Positions 9,910-18,785 of a stretch of 64,000 bases of DNA are shown here, one piece after another (the stretch's first letter is position 1; each line of letters starts with the position of its first letter). The notes under the pieces are model-generated. The model saw nothing but the letters and a program-made list of their open reading frames with translations, searched no databases and was not told the origin of the DNA. The stretch lies in NCBI GenBank assembly GCA_016705245.1, contig JADIYM010000019.1, positions 1 to 64,000 on the forward strand, in the 5' to 3' direction. Made by a program: the position numbers and the translations under genes. This stretch comes from Blastocatellia bacterium. GTDB lineage: Bacteria > Acidobacteriota > Blastocatellia > UBA7656 > JADIYM01.

Positions 9910-12564
9910 ATGGACAGTCGCGCGCTCGGAGCCGCCGTCATCGTTGTGATTGTCGCCGCCACCTTGGCGCCTGCCGCGACGGCTCAGCAGGAGCGCCCGG
10001 CACGCCGAACGCCTCCACTTCTGATGGAGAAGGACGACGAGAACAACGGCGACGCTGGAGAGGCAGAACGGAACCGTCAGTGGTTTTTCCAGCAGCGATC
10101 GTACCCGTTCGGCACAATACCGAACGACGCGCGCGGCAAGGCAACCGCCGCGTGGAAACGCATCGAGGCGGCCCGGTCAGCGGCAGAGCCTGCAAGACGA
10201 ATCGACAGGCCCCGAGCCGCGGCTCCGGCACTCGCGTGGCGGTCGATCGGTCCGACGCCAACCGAGGCCAACATTCGGGCCATCACGCCCGTGAGCGGGC
10301 GCGTCATGGCGCTTGCGGTCTCGCCGATCGATGCGAACCTCGTCCTCGCCGGAAGTGCCGGTGGCGGTATCTGGCGCTCGACGGACGCCGGTGTCACCTA
10401 TGCGCCGGTCTCGGACGATCAGATCGATTTGTCAGTCGGCGCGATCGCGTTTGCTCAGAGCGATCCGAGCATCGTATACGCAGCGATGGGCGAAGAGTAT
10501 GTGAGCTCCGGCGTTCTCAAGTCGACCGACGCCGGCCGCACGTGGTCGCGAGTCAGCGACACTTCGCTTCCGACACCCGGGCTCGCAAATGACATCGAGG
10601 TCGATCCCCGCAACCCGAATCGCGTGTACCTGGCCCAGTATGCGGGGATCTCCGAGGATGGCCAACTGCGCGCCGCGGGGTTCTTTCTCTCGACCGACGG
10701 CGGACGCTCGTGGTCAAGGCGCCTCGCCGGACTGCCGCGCGAGGTCACCGTCGATCCCGCGAACCCCGACGTGATTTATCTCGCCATGTCGCGAGTCGAC
10801 GAAGGCGACGATCGCTCGTCGGGTCTCTGGAAATCGACCAACGCCGGGCAGTCGTGGTCGCACTTCTACCACGGGCCATTCGACGCGGCGCGATCCCTGG
10901 ACGTCGCGATCGCCGTGACGCCGGCCGAGCCGAACCGGATCTCGCTTTTTCTCGCCGGTACGATCGGCGGCGCCCAGACGTCTCGTACCGCGGTCTCGAC
11001 GACGCGAGGACAGTCCTGGGACGTCTTCGCGGATTCAATTCTCGAGCGGTATGGAGCCGAGTTCCTCGTCGCCGATCCGCTCGATGCGCAACGGCTCTAC
11101 ATTGGCTTTGGAGGATCCGACGCTTTCCGTTCAACGAACGGCGGTCAGTCGTGGGTCTGTCTCTCGGGCGGCTACTGCGATGGACAGTTTGGCCGAGGTG
11201 ACGAGATGCACGTCGACATGCACAGTTTCGCCATCGCGCCGGGACCGGGAGGACGGGTACACATCGGGGGCGATGGCGGGATCTACTCGTCGGACGACGG
11301 AGGCTCGACCCTCGTGTCGCGCAACCAGACGCTGTCGCTCGTCACTTTCCGGAGCATCGCCATCCATCCGTCCAATCCTGCGATCTCGTTTGGCGGAACG
11401 CAGGACAATGGCACGCAGCGGCGCGACAACGGCGGCGACGGATGGACTGAGATCATCACAGGCGACGGCAACGGCGTCGTCTTCAACCCGCTCAACCCTG
11501 ACGTCTTCTTCACGACCTATGTCTACGGGACGATCTTCAGGTGGCGGAGCTTTGGAAACGAATACCTCGGTAATGTCGCTGACAATTCCACTTTCGGCGA
11601 ATCACAAAGCAGCCCTCGTATCGCCTTCTACCCGCCCTTCGTCGGGAACGGCGCGACGCCTCGTCTCTATTTCGGAACGTGGCGGCTTTTCGTGAGCGAC
11701 GACCTGGGCGAGTCGTGGAATGCACCGGCCGGGACGAAGGACCTGACGAAGGGAGGATTCGACACGCTGAGCGCCATCGGCGTCTCCGCCTCGAATCCCG
11801 ATGTGATCTATACGGGATCGTCGCAAGGCAAGGCATATGTGAGCGACGATGCGGGCCTGACGTGGCGCGACGTAACGGCCGGGCTTCCGGATCGGTTCAT
11901 TACGTGGATCGCCGTCGATCGATCGAACCCTTCCGTCGCCTGGCTGACCCTCTCGGGCTTCCGCTCGGGCCACGTCTTCAAGACGACGAACATGGGCGCG
12001 ACGTGGACCGACGTCAGTGGACAGTTGCCCGACATTCCCGCAAACGCGGCGCTTCAGGATCCGCTCGATCCGAACACGGTGTATGTCGCAACCGACATCG
12101 GCGTCTTCCGATCAACGGCCGGAGGCTCCGGATGGGAAAGCCTGCAGGCAGGGATGCCGGCAACTCTCTGCATCGCCATGGCCTCGCATCCTTCAGGAAT
12201 CGTTCAGGTCGCGACGTATGGACGGGGCGCTTATGAGCTTGGGGTTGCGAAGAACCCGGACCCCGACTACGCGCTCGTCGCAACGCCGGCGGCGGTGACC
12301 GTCGCCCGAAATGAGAAGGTACCATTCTCGATCGATGTCAGCCGTGTTGCAGGATTTGCGGAGTCGGTGACCGTCTCGGGCCCTGCGAACCTCGGATTCA
12401 AGGGCAAGCTGAAACCGAAGCGCGGCTCGACGACGGGAACGGCCATTGCTTTCGAGCTCAAGGTCAAACGAAATGCGGTCCCCGGCACATATCAGGTGGT
12501 GTTCGAGGGCCGCAGCGACTCCGGTCTGCTCAAGACCGCGGCCCTTTCGGTCACGATCCAGTAG
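9910..12564 (+). CDS. Secreted BNR/Asp-box beta-propeller protein (VPS10/sortilin-like)
   Basis: ATG 9910 is preceded by AGGAGA. The signal peptide (about residues 1-26) ends at ATAQQ. Two propellers are built from Asp-box repeats of the form S-T/D-D-x-G-x-T/S-W: STDAGRTWS, STDGGRSWS, STNAGQSWS, STNGGQSWV, SDDLGESW, SDDAGLTW and TTNMGATW. The C-terminal 95 residues, after YALVATPAAVTVARN, look like a beta-sandwich adhesion or Ig-like domain. Known relatives are exported and occur in many copies in Acidobacteria and Bacteroidetes. No catalytic sialidase Arg triad or Glu-Tyr pair was recognised, so I infer a binding or structural role. Stands alone; 884 residues. Confidence 0.82.
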   Translation: MDSRALGAAVIVVIVAATLAPAATAQQERPARRTPPLLMEKDDENNGDAGEAERNRQWFFQQRSYPFGTIPNDARGKATAAWKRIEAARSAAEPARRIDRPRAAAPALAWRSIGPTPTEANIRAITPVSGRVMALAVSPIDANLVLAGSAGGGIWRSTDAGVTYAPVSDDQIDLSVGAIAFAQSDPSIVYAAMGEEYVSSGVLKSTDAGRTWSRVSDTSLPTPGLANDIEVDPRNPNRVYLAQYAGISEDGQLRAAGFFLSTDGGRSWSRRLAGLPREVTVDPANPDVIYLAMSRVDEGDDRSSGLWKSTNAGQSWSHFYHGPFDAARSLDVAIAVTPAEPNRISLFLAGTIGGAQTSRTAVSTTRGQSWDVFADSILERYGAEFLVADPLDAQRLYIGFGGSDAFRSTNGGQSWVCLSGGYCDGQFGRGDEMHVDMHSFAIAPGPGGRVHIGGDGGIYSSDDGGSTLVSRNQTLSLVTFRSIAIHPSNPAISFGGTQDNGTQRRDNGGDGWTEIITGDGNGVVFNPLNPDVFFTTYVYGTIFRWRSFGNEYLGNVADNSTFGESQSSPRIAFYPPFVGNGATPRLYFGTWRLFVSDDLGESWNAPAGTKDLTKGGFDTLSAIGVSASNPDVIYTGSSQGKAYVSDDAGLTWRDVTAGLPDRFITWIAVDRSNPSVAWLTLSGFRSGHVFKTTNMGATWTDVSGQLPDIPANAALQDPLDPNTVYVATDIGVFRSTAGGSGWESLQAGMPATLCIAMASHPSGIVQVATYGRGAYELGVAKNPDPDYALVATPAAVTVARNEKVPFSIDVSRVAGFAESVTVSGPANLGFKGKLKPKRGSTTGTAIAFELKVKRNAVPGTYQVVFEGRSDSGLLKTAALSVTIQ

Positions 12565-12587
12565 AACCATTGCCGGGAGTAGATCCT

Positions 12588-13133
12588 TCAATCGCGACGA
12601 ACGGTCGACACTGACTGTCGTAGCGACTTGCCGCCACCTTCCGGCGCTCCCAGAGATGGTTGAGGCCCTCGCCGAGGCGCATGAGCGCCGACGGTAAGGA
12701 ACTTTGATCCGATGATCGCGCCGAGAACGAGGAGCCAGCTGCTGAACCACTCCAGCACGAACAACCCGATGCCGATGGCAATCAGGAACGTACCCCAGGC
12801 GGCGAGGCGTTTCGCGCGAGCAGGAGGGACGCCGGCGAGGGCTTCGTCGTTTGCGACGACGTGAATCGGCGACGACTCAGGCGCATCGGCGTCGTAAATT
12901 CGGATCGCGACGTCGGGATACTCACGTACGTGCTTTTCGGCGTGCGCCACAGCATCTTCGAGCGAAGGAAATACCGAGCAGGTTCGCAGCCAGTGAACGG
13001 CAGGCCGCAGTCCTCGTTCGGTGACGTGGCGACCCGTCCGGGCGTCAACGGTAAAGGCCGCGACCTCTCCCGGCAAAAGCGTCTGGCGCCACACGGGCTG
13101 TCGGGCGTCGTCGTAAACGTGTACCTCTCTCAC
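12588..13133 (-). CDS. Small membrane protein coupled to the antiporter, function unknown
   Basis: Starts at GTG 13133, which overlaps the antiporter stop codon in a GTGA junction, so translation is probably coupled. The frame is open further upstream, but that part lies inside the antiporter gene and has no family character. The 181 residues have a soluble N-terminal part (VREVHVYDDARQPVWRQ, with a later ED-rich helix) and one hydrophobic region (about 125-155, WGTFLIAIGIGLFVLEWFSS and SWLLVLGAIIGS) that can form a helical hairpin. A basic tail follows. I do not recognise the family. The coupling suggests a role linked to cation/proton exchange, but this is inference only. Confidence 0.65.
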   Translation of the reverse strand: MREVHVYDDARQPVWRQTLLPGEVAAFTVDARTGRHVTERGLRPAVHWLRTCSVFPSLEDAVAHAEKHVREYPDVAIRIYDADAPESSPIHVVANDEALAGVPPARAKRLAAWGTFLIAIGIGLFVLEWFSSWLLVLGAIIGSKFLTVGAHAPRRGPQPSLGAPEGGGKSLRQSVSTVRRD

Positions 13134-14545
13134 GAACCGGCCTCCGACGGCTTCAGGAGCCTTAGCAACGGCGTCGTCATCATCGTCGTGACGATCGCCA
13201 TCAGCACCATGATCGAGAACAATGACGGCGAGATTGCGCCGATGTCGAGGCCGATGTTGAGGATGACGAGTTCCATCAAGCCGCGCGTGTTCATCAGCGC
13301 ACCAAATGAAAGTGCCGCGCGCCACGACATGCCGGTCGCACGCGCGGCCAGGCCCGCACCGCCAAGTTTTCCTGCGACGGCCACTGCAAAAACGAGGAAC
13401 ACGTCTCCGAGAAGCGCCGGATCAACGAGCAGGTCGAGATTGGAGCGCAGGCCGGTTACGGCAAAAAAGAGGGGCAGCAGGAGAACGACGGTCACCGTCT
13501 CGACGCGTTCTCGAACGGCTGCCGTCAATTCTGGAGATCGCGGCATCACCGCGCCTGCGAGAAACGCCCCGAAGAGCGCGTGAACACCGAGAGAGTCGGT
13601 CACCCACGCAGCGCCAAGGGCAACGAGGATCATCGTCGCAATCAGGTCCATCGTGAGTCGCCCCGAAGCTTCGAACCTTCGCTCGAGAATTCGCATTGCG
13701 GGCCGGATCACGAACCACATGACTCCGGCGAACGCGATTGACCCGATAGTCGCAATCCACAGGTCTGCGGTTCCAGAGCCAACCCTCACGACGGCAACGA
13801 TGCCCGCCAGAATGCACCACGCAGAGACATCGCCGATCGCCGCTGCCGCGAGGGCGAGCGTTCCGAGCCGAGTCCTCGACAGCCCCTGCTCGGCGAGAAT
13901 CCGCGCCAACACGGGAAAGGCCGTTATGCTCATCGCGGCGCCGAGAAACAGTGCAAAACCGGTAAACGACGCCGTTGGGGGCGCCAGGCGCCCATACAGG
14001 TGCAGTGCCAGCGCGGCGCCGAGCACGAACGGCACCAGGATGCTCGCGTGGCTGCAGACGAGCGCAACGCGGCCGTTCGTTCGCAGCGCTTTGGTGTCGA
14101 GGTCGAGGCCGACGACGAACATGAAGAGCACCAGACCGATGTCGCTAAGCGAGGCCAGCCCGCCGAGCGAGCCGGGAGAAAACAGGTACTGTGACAGGCC
14201 TGGAGCGATCCAGCCGAGGAGCGACGGCCCGAGCACGATCCCGGCTGCCATCTCGCCGACGACCTGGGGCTGACCCAGGCTTCGAAAGAGCCGTCCAACG
14301 AGACGCGCGGCAAGAATGATGACGCCCACCTGAGCGATGAGCAGCCCCGTTGACGAAGCGTGAGCACCTTGGCCGCCAGGGCCCGCGGCGGCCGTGACGG
14401 AGACTGGCGGCGCAAGGCCCGCACCCGCCGCGAGAATGCCAACGAGTGCGAAGACGGGTATCCCGACGAGCAGCACGTCCCAATCGTGTGGCGGGTCTTC
14501 ATCGGTTGGTCGTGGATCGACGATCGAGGTTCCGCAGCCTACCAC
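13130..14545 (-). CDS. CPA2-family Na+(K+)/H+ antiporter, membrane domain only
   Basis: About 12 membrane segments of the NhaP/KefB type monovalent cation:proton antiporter-2 family (471 residues). Typical motifs are present: VVGEMAAGIVLGPSLLG in TM2-3, FMFVVGLDLD, AMSITAFPVLARILAE in TM5 and AAAIGDVSAWCILA in TM6, where the Asp in GDVSAW is the ion-binding acidic residue. GAFLAGAVMPR and FGALMNTRGLMELVILNIG follow. No TrkA-N (RCK) domain at the C terminus, so probably not a nucleotide-gated KefB. Start GTG 14545. Expected in the inner membrane, exchanging Na+ or K+ for H+. The next gene overlaps its stop by 4 nt. Confidence 0.9.
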   Translation of the reverse strand: MVGCGTSIVDPRPTDEDPPHDWDVLLVGIPVFALVGILAAGAGLAPPVSVTAAAGPGGQGAHASSTGLLIAQVGVIILAARLVGRLFRSLGQPQVVGEMAAGIVLGPSLLGWIAPGLSQYLFSPGSLGGLASLSDIGLVLFMFVVGLDLDTKALRTNGRVALVCSHASILVPFVLGAALALHLYGRLAPPTASFTGFALFLGAAMSITAFPVLARILAEQGLSRTRLGTLALAAAAIGDVSAWCILAGIVAVVRVGSGTADLWIATIGSIAFAGVMWFVIRPAMRILERRFEASGRLTMDLIATMILVALGAAWVTDSLGVHALFGAFLAGAVMPRSPELTAAVRERVETVTVVLLLPLFFAVTGLRSNLDLLVDPALLGDVFLVFAVAVAGKLGGAGLAARATGMSWRAALSFGALMNTRGLMELVILNIGLDIGAISPSLFSIMVLMAIVTTMMTTPLLRLLKPSEAGS

Positions 14546-14589
14546 CTGGTGCGGCTCTCCGCCGAGTCTGCCCTGCTTACCACGATCCG

Positions 14590-14632
14590 CGAAAAGAAAA
14601 TCAGCCGCCGGAACATCCCGTTCCGGCGGCTG
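14590..14632 (-). terminator. Intrinsic terminator of the glycine-zipper gene
   Basis: Perfect 13-bp stem (14602-14614 with 14620-14632, CAGCCGCCGGAAC) with a 5-nt loop. On the minus strand it is followed by ATTTTCTTTTC. It lies 28 nt after the gene stop at 14660. Confidence 0.85.
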
Positions 14633-14659
14633 AGTAGAGTGGAGAAGATGGATAGAATA

Positions 14660-15896
14660 CTAGGGACGTACGCCCTGGCCCGTTCGAATCCTCAACTGCG
14701 CTCCGGGTTGCATCTCGATGTCGCGACCACGATTGAGGGCGACGACGGTTCCGCCGGTCACTGCGCCAATTGCAGCACCGATGACCGCTCCCTTCGCACC
14801 GCCGAGGACAGCTCCTGTGGCGGCTCCGACTCCTGCGCCGCCGGTGATGATGGCCGTATCACGACCACGCGAGCTCTCGCCGACGATCTGACCTTCGTCA
14901 CCGGCAGTGGCATTGATGTCGTCGCGCTTGTTCTGCCCGTTCCGGCCGCCGTATCCGCCGTAACCCCCGTAACCATATCCGTAGCCGAGCACTTCCTCGA
15001 CCTGGGCCGGCATTCGCTCGGCGTAACCATCCGGGAAGATGATCCCTTCGAAGACGAGCACGATCTCAGCCTTGCCGTGTACCCGGCCGGCCTTGTCGAT
15101 CCTCCCGATATATCCCTCAACGCGCGATCCGGCATATTGTCCCGGATCGACGACCCGCGCCGAGAATCGATCACCCTCGCGCGAGTACTTCGTCGAGACC
15201 GGCGTCTCGAGCTCGACAACCATCATCGTGCTGAAACCAACGCGCTGGTCGCCCGGATATCCATAACCGCCCGGGTATGCGCCGGGATAGCCAGTTGCGC
15301 TCCCTGTTGGATACCCGCCCGGATAACTGCCGGGGTAGCCACCGGGATAGCCTCCGGGGTAGCTGCCGGCCGATCCGCCTGGATATCCATAACCGCGATT
15401 TGCGTTGACCCCACCGCGACCGAGCACAACGGGCCCGGAGTTGGGATTGTTGCGTCGACCCTTGGCGACTGCGTGTGGCGGAGGTGCATCAGCGGGGCCT
15501 CGGCCACGAGCATTGCCGCGCCCAAGGACCGGCTTTTGCCATTGGCATCGCGTCCGGGACGAGCACTGTCGACTGGCCTGGGCGGGCTCCGTATTGTTGC
15601 TGGCTTACCGCATCCTGGTAGCCCTTTGAGAACCCGGCTCGGTAGCCGTTATCGGCATTGCGATATTCCTTGAAATCCTCGAGCGGTCGCGATCGATTGT
15701 CGCGCGCATCCTCCGCTCCCTTGTCGAATCCCTTGCGATAGCCCTGATCGAACGTTGCCTGATAGCCGGCATCCGCCGACTGCGCCGCTCTCCTGGGCCG
15801 ATCGATCCGCTGCTGTGCCGCTACATCGATCGGCATCGCTGCCGATGCGATCAAGAGACCGAGGACGGCTACGCCCATGACGCTTCCCTTCGCCAT
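14660..15896 (-). CDS. Exported glycine-zipper protein with GYxxGF repeats and Gly/Tyr/Pro-rich linker; frameshifts
   Basis: ATG 15896, signal peptide about residues 1-28 (ending DVAAQQ). The first part carries GY-x3-F-x2-GY-x2-GFDKGAEDA and a second copy GYRAGFSKGYQDA. It then runs into a linker rich in PGGYPG units, a beta-rich domain (about 90 residues, STKYSREGDRFSAR to PAQVEEVLGYG) and a C-terminal glycine zipper (GGAGVGAATGAVLGG, KGAVIGAAIGAVTGG). The two halves are in different frames. In the region 15540-15580 a path through GQVDSARPGRDANGK then KPVLGRGNARGRG joins them if two single-base indels are assumed, one at an AAAA run. Alternatively these are two genes (15489-15896 and 14660-15427). 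Probably a periplasmic or outer-membrane protein; function unknown. Confidence 0.6.
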
Positions 15897-16001
15897 TGCT
15901 CGCTACTCCCGTGCCGAACAGAGTCTGCATCCACTGATGTGGGTTCGGCGTTGGGATGTCGCGCGCGCTCCCGCGCGTTGCACTTGCCGGCAGGGGGAAT
16001 T

Positions 16002-16929
16002 TCAGGAATTTGCGCGGCGGCCCGGGAGCGCGCTTTTGATGCGAATGGTCGGTCCCGATGTTTCGTGGCGAATGATAAGGAGGTTCCGGTCCTGAAGCCT
16101 GTCGACCTCTCGGCGTGTACACGGCACGAAACCAGTTGAGCCTGAGCTCTTCGGTGATGAGCTTCGCTGCCTTCGCCGATTCGGCGAGAGGAAATGCCCG
16201 GCCCCCTGTAGCCTCGGTGAGCCTCGCGATTGCCTGTCTTGGTTTCGGCCCCTCCAGACGCGACGCGTTGCGCGTACGGTCTGGCGCTTCGAGAACATAA
16301 ACGACGATGTTCTCGCGCTGAAGCGTTGCGACGATGGCGTCGAATTTCGTCTTGCTTCCACTGTCGTAACCGTCGCTCAGCAACACGACAATCCGCTTCT
16401 CGGTACCAATACCGGAAAACGCGTCGGTGACGATCGCCGCAAGCGCATCGAAGAGATGCGGTGCCCCGGCCTTCTGAAACTTCGACTCGGCCGTCGCATC
16501 GAGTGCATCGAGATTGGTCGTGAATTCCTGGAGGATGTACGGCGATTCATCGTAGCCGACGACCATCATCCGATCGCCCTCGTATAGCTCGTTCACGATC
16601 GATCGGGCAGCTTCCTTCAGCTGATCGACGCCGATCTTCAACGTCTTCGTGTTGTCGACGACAAGTGCGATCGACGCGGGCGACTGGTCGAGCTCGAGCG
16701 ATTCGATCGTCTGCGGCGCACCCCCTTCAAAGTAGTCGAAGTCTTCCTTTCGAATGGAACGAGTGGTGCCGGAGCCATCGCTCTCGGCGATGACGTGCAG
16801 GACCTGCTTTCCACGCTCGGACGCAGAATGACGACCCGATTGGGCAAGTGTGCCGCTCGCGACGACGACGATCGCTGCGATTGTGGAAATCGCCGCCCAG
16901 GCTCGTCCGACCGTCCGGATTGTGGCCAT
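16002..16929 (-). CDS. VWFA-related exported protein of the acidobacterial type, one frameshift
   Basis: ATG 16929, signal peptide about residues 1-30 (ending ASGTLAQ). A short N-terminal domain contains RKEDFDYFEGGAPQTIESLE, as in VWFA-related proteins of Acidobacteria. The von Willebrand A fold follows, with a degenerate MIDAS (ALVVDNTKTLK replaces the usual DxSxS) and VLLSDGYDSGS. After LRLNWFRAVYTPR the frame shifts near 16105-16120; the other frame continues VDRLQDRNLLIIRHETSG and stops at 16002, which is the expected end of such proteins. Likely periplasmic, protein-binding. It lies between fmdB and the glycine-zipper gene on the same strand. Confidence 0.82.
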
Positions 16930-16948
16930 GTCTCCCCCTGTTCAATCG

Positions 16949-16983
16949 CCAAAAACGAAAGGACAGCTCCCCGTGGAACTGCC
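16949..16983 (-). terminator. Terminator of the FmdB-type gene
   Basis: Stem 16961-16970 with 16975-16983 (GGCAGTTCC pairing with GGAGCTGTCC, one bulge and one G-U), followed on the minus strand by TTTCGTTTTTGG. It separates the zinc-ribbon gene from the VWFA gene. Confidence 0.65.
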
Positions 16984-17014
16984 CAGAACCTTACACTGCC
17001 GCTGCGACGACCCG

Positions 17015-17335
17015 CTAGTCGGACTTGCTCTTGCCGCCCGTCGTCGCTGCCGGCGCTGGCGGATCCGCCTTTTTCGTAGTGGTTTCTGCCTTCGGCGCAG
17101 CCTCGGCCTTTGCCGGCTTCTCGCCCTTGGCCGCCGCGTCCGATGTTGCAGATCCGCTCTTGGCGTAGTCGGTCACATACCAACCGCTTCCCTTGAAGGC
17201 AAAGCTGCTCTTCGAAACCACCTTCTCGAGTCGACCCTTGCACTTCGCGCACCGCGTCAGCGGCTTGTCGTCCATTTTCTGGATGATTTCGAGGTGGTCA
17301 CCGCACTTGGCGCAAACGTACTCGTAGATCGGCAT
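17015..17335 (-). CDS. FmdB-family zinc-ribbon protein
   Basis: Start MPIYEYVCAKCGDHLEIIQK is the signature of the FmdB/CxxC_CXXC_SSSS regulatory-protein family. Cys pairs CAKC and CAKC form a zinc ribbon (residues 8-32), followed by the conserved FKGSGWYVTDY segment. The remaining 45 residues are Ala/Lys/Pro-rich and disordered. Length 106 residues is normal. Originally linked to formamidase regulation, but the general role is unknown. Stands alone before its terminator. Confidence 0.93.
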   Translation of the reverse strand: MPIYEYVCAKCGDHLEIIQKMDDKPLTRCAKCKGRLEKVVSKSSFAFKGSGWYVTDYAKSGSATSDAAAKGEKPAKAEAAPKAETTTKKADPPAPAATTGGKSKSD

Positions 17336-17413
17336 CCTCGGTCAAGCCTCCCGAAAAAACTCTTCCATTGCCAAACGGCAAGACTACCACGGGCGTCCGC
17401 CAGGCTGGAAGTC

Positions 17414-17520
17414 GGGTAGTGGGTCACTTTCGAACTCGCTGCGTCTTCGCGTCATTCTTTGCGCCTTTGCGAGAACTCTTCAAGACTTCGTAGAAGTTCT
17501 CGCAAAGGCGCAAAGGCGCA
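17414..17520. repeat. Dispersed inverted repeat, GCAAAG family, copy 2
   Basis: Contains CTTTGCGCCTTTGCGAGAAC (17457-17476) and its inverse (17494-17520) around an 18-nt loop. The left flank GGGTAG-GGGTCACTTT-CGA-TCGCTG matches the flank of the copy at 8071-8219. Lies between the start of the FmdB-type gene and the end of the PQQ-like gene. Confidence 0.7.
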
Positions 17521-17549
17521 TCCGGAAGTCGCAGGCTCGTGCTACGACG

Positions 17550-18665
17550 CTAGGGCGTGGCCGGAGCCTGGCTTGCCGGCGCGACCGCGCGTGCAGCGAG
17601 GAGGCCAGTGTCCGTCGACAGCAGCAGCATGCCGCCCGTTACGAGCGGAGGTGCGACGAGAGCATCGCCCGGCTCGAGCGCGAACGCACCAAGCCTGTTG
17701 CCATTTCTTACACCAAGCACCGTCAGGCGATCGTCTCGCAATGGGGCGACGATCGCGCGGTCGGACCCTCCGAGAATCGGTTCCGAGACGATGCGGCCCC
17801 GAAGTCTTCGCTTCCACAACCGGTCGCCGGTTCGCGAATCCAGCAGGTACACGAAGTTGTCAAATGACGCAACGAGCACTCCGATATCGTCCACGATGAC
17901 CGGTCCGGCCTCGATCGCAGCACCCGAGCGCGATTTCCAGAGAACCTTTCTCGCGTCGACGTCGAGCGCGGTCGTGACGCCGTCACCCGACGAAACATAC
18001 AGGCGTCTCGCCGTTAGAGCCGCTCGTCCAACAATCGCACCGCCGGTCTGCACACGCCAATGCTCGACGCCCGTGCCCCGATTGATGGCGTAGAGCGCGC
18101 CATCGTCGCTTCCAATCAGAATGTCGGCATCGTGAATGAGTATCTGGCCACGAACCGGGCCGCGTGTCGCGAAGGCCCAGACGATGGCGCCGGAATCAGC
18201 TCGAACCGCATACACGGAGCCGTCGGAGGACCCGAAATATATCCTGCCATCGGCGTACACCAGTTCCGACACGGCGGGCTTGGCGAGCTCTCGGACCCAG
18301 AGAGAGAGGCCGGTACCGCGATCCAGCGCGCGAATCACACCCAGCGACTCCGATCCGGTTCTCGACGTCGCCACGACGACACCAGCTGAGGTGACGAGCG
18401 GGGAAGCGCTGGCTTCCCCTCCGGGATCCGCGGTCCACAGGAGGTTGCCGTCGGCCGGGTTCAGGGCGACGAACTTCCCGTCGAGTAACGAAACAACCAC
18501 GAGCTCCGAATCCCCGCCGGGTCGAAGTCCGCTCAGGGCATTCGTTTCGAACCTCCACACACGTTCGAACGGCTGCGGCGCACCGGCCGCGGCGGCTTTC
18601 TTCCGTGCTCCGCCAGCCTGGGGGACGAGTGCGAGTACGATGATGAGCAACCAGTTCATGAACAT
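17550..18665 (-). CDS. PQQ-like beta-propeller protein (BamB-like outer membrane assembly factor family)
   Basis: ATG 18665 (MFMNWLLII) begins a signal peptide; GAGG lies 10 nt upstream and a good promoter sits further upstream. The mature part has about seven PQQ-like repeats (strands such as LVVVSLLDGKFVALNPADG, ADGRIYFGSSDGSVYAVRA, VLVASFDNFVYLLDSRTG) forming one beta-propeller. No PQQ-binding or dehydrogenase residues were seen. BamB is one family with this fold, but the usual bam neighbours are absent, so I leave it unnamed. Exported, about 371 residues. Divergent from guaA. Confidence 0.8.
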   Translation of the reverse strand: MFMNWLLIIVLALVPQAGGARKKAAAAGAPQPFERVWRFETNALSGLRPGGDSELVVVSLLDGKFVALNPADGNLLWTADPGGEASASPLVTSAGVVVATSRTGSESLGVIRALDRGTGLSLWVRELAKPAVSELVYADGRIYFGSSDGSVYAVRADSGAIVWAFATRGPVRGQILIHDADILIGSDDGALYAINRGTGVEHWRVQTGGAIVGRAALTARRLYVSSGDGVTTALDVDARKVLWKSRSGAAIEAGPVIVDDIGVLVASFDNFVYLLDSRTGDRLWKRRLRGRIVSEPILGGSDRAIVAPLRDDRLTVLGVRNGNRLGAFALEPGDALVAPPLVTGGMLLLSTDTGLLAARAVAPASQAPATP

Positions 18666-18696
18666 TGACTTGGAGCCTCGCCCGAGATCCGCGTGG

Positions 18697-18725
18697 ATTC
18701 TATGGTCCGGTCGATCGAGAGGCAA
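18697..18725 (-). promoter_or_regulatory. Promoter of the PQQ-like gene
   Basis: On the minus strand TTGCCT (18720-18725), a 17-bp spacer and TAGAAT (18697-18702). It gives a leader of about 25 nt to ATG 18665, containing a GAGG Shine-Dalgarno. Confidence 0.5.
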
Positions 18726-18770
18726 CACGCTTCACAGGGAGAGATGTTTCGGAAAGGTGAAACGCTCGCT

Positions 18771-18776
18771 TATAAT
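18771..18776 (+). promoter_or_regulatory. -10 box of guaA
   Basis: Perfect TATAAT, 9 nt before ATG 18786. Transcription would start at or within a few bases of the start codon, so the mRNA is predicted to be leaderless and there is no room for a purine riboswitch. The -35 region is weak (TTTCGG at 18-bp spacing). Confidence 0.5.
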
Positions 18777-18785
18777 CCGCCGCTT

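Noticed and set aside
9910..12564. Sialidase activity for the BNR protein
   Set aside because: Asp-boxes are there but the sialidase Arg triad and Tyr/Glu pair were not identified.
17550..18665. PQQ-dependent alcohol dehydrogenase
   Set aside because: Only PQQ-like propeller strands; no catalytic Asp or disulfide ring, no heme motif, and too short.
18729..18785. Possible purine riboswitch upstream of guaA
   Set aside because: The -10 box leaves almost no leader, and no aptamer pattern was seen.
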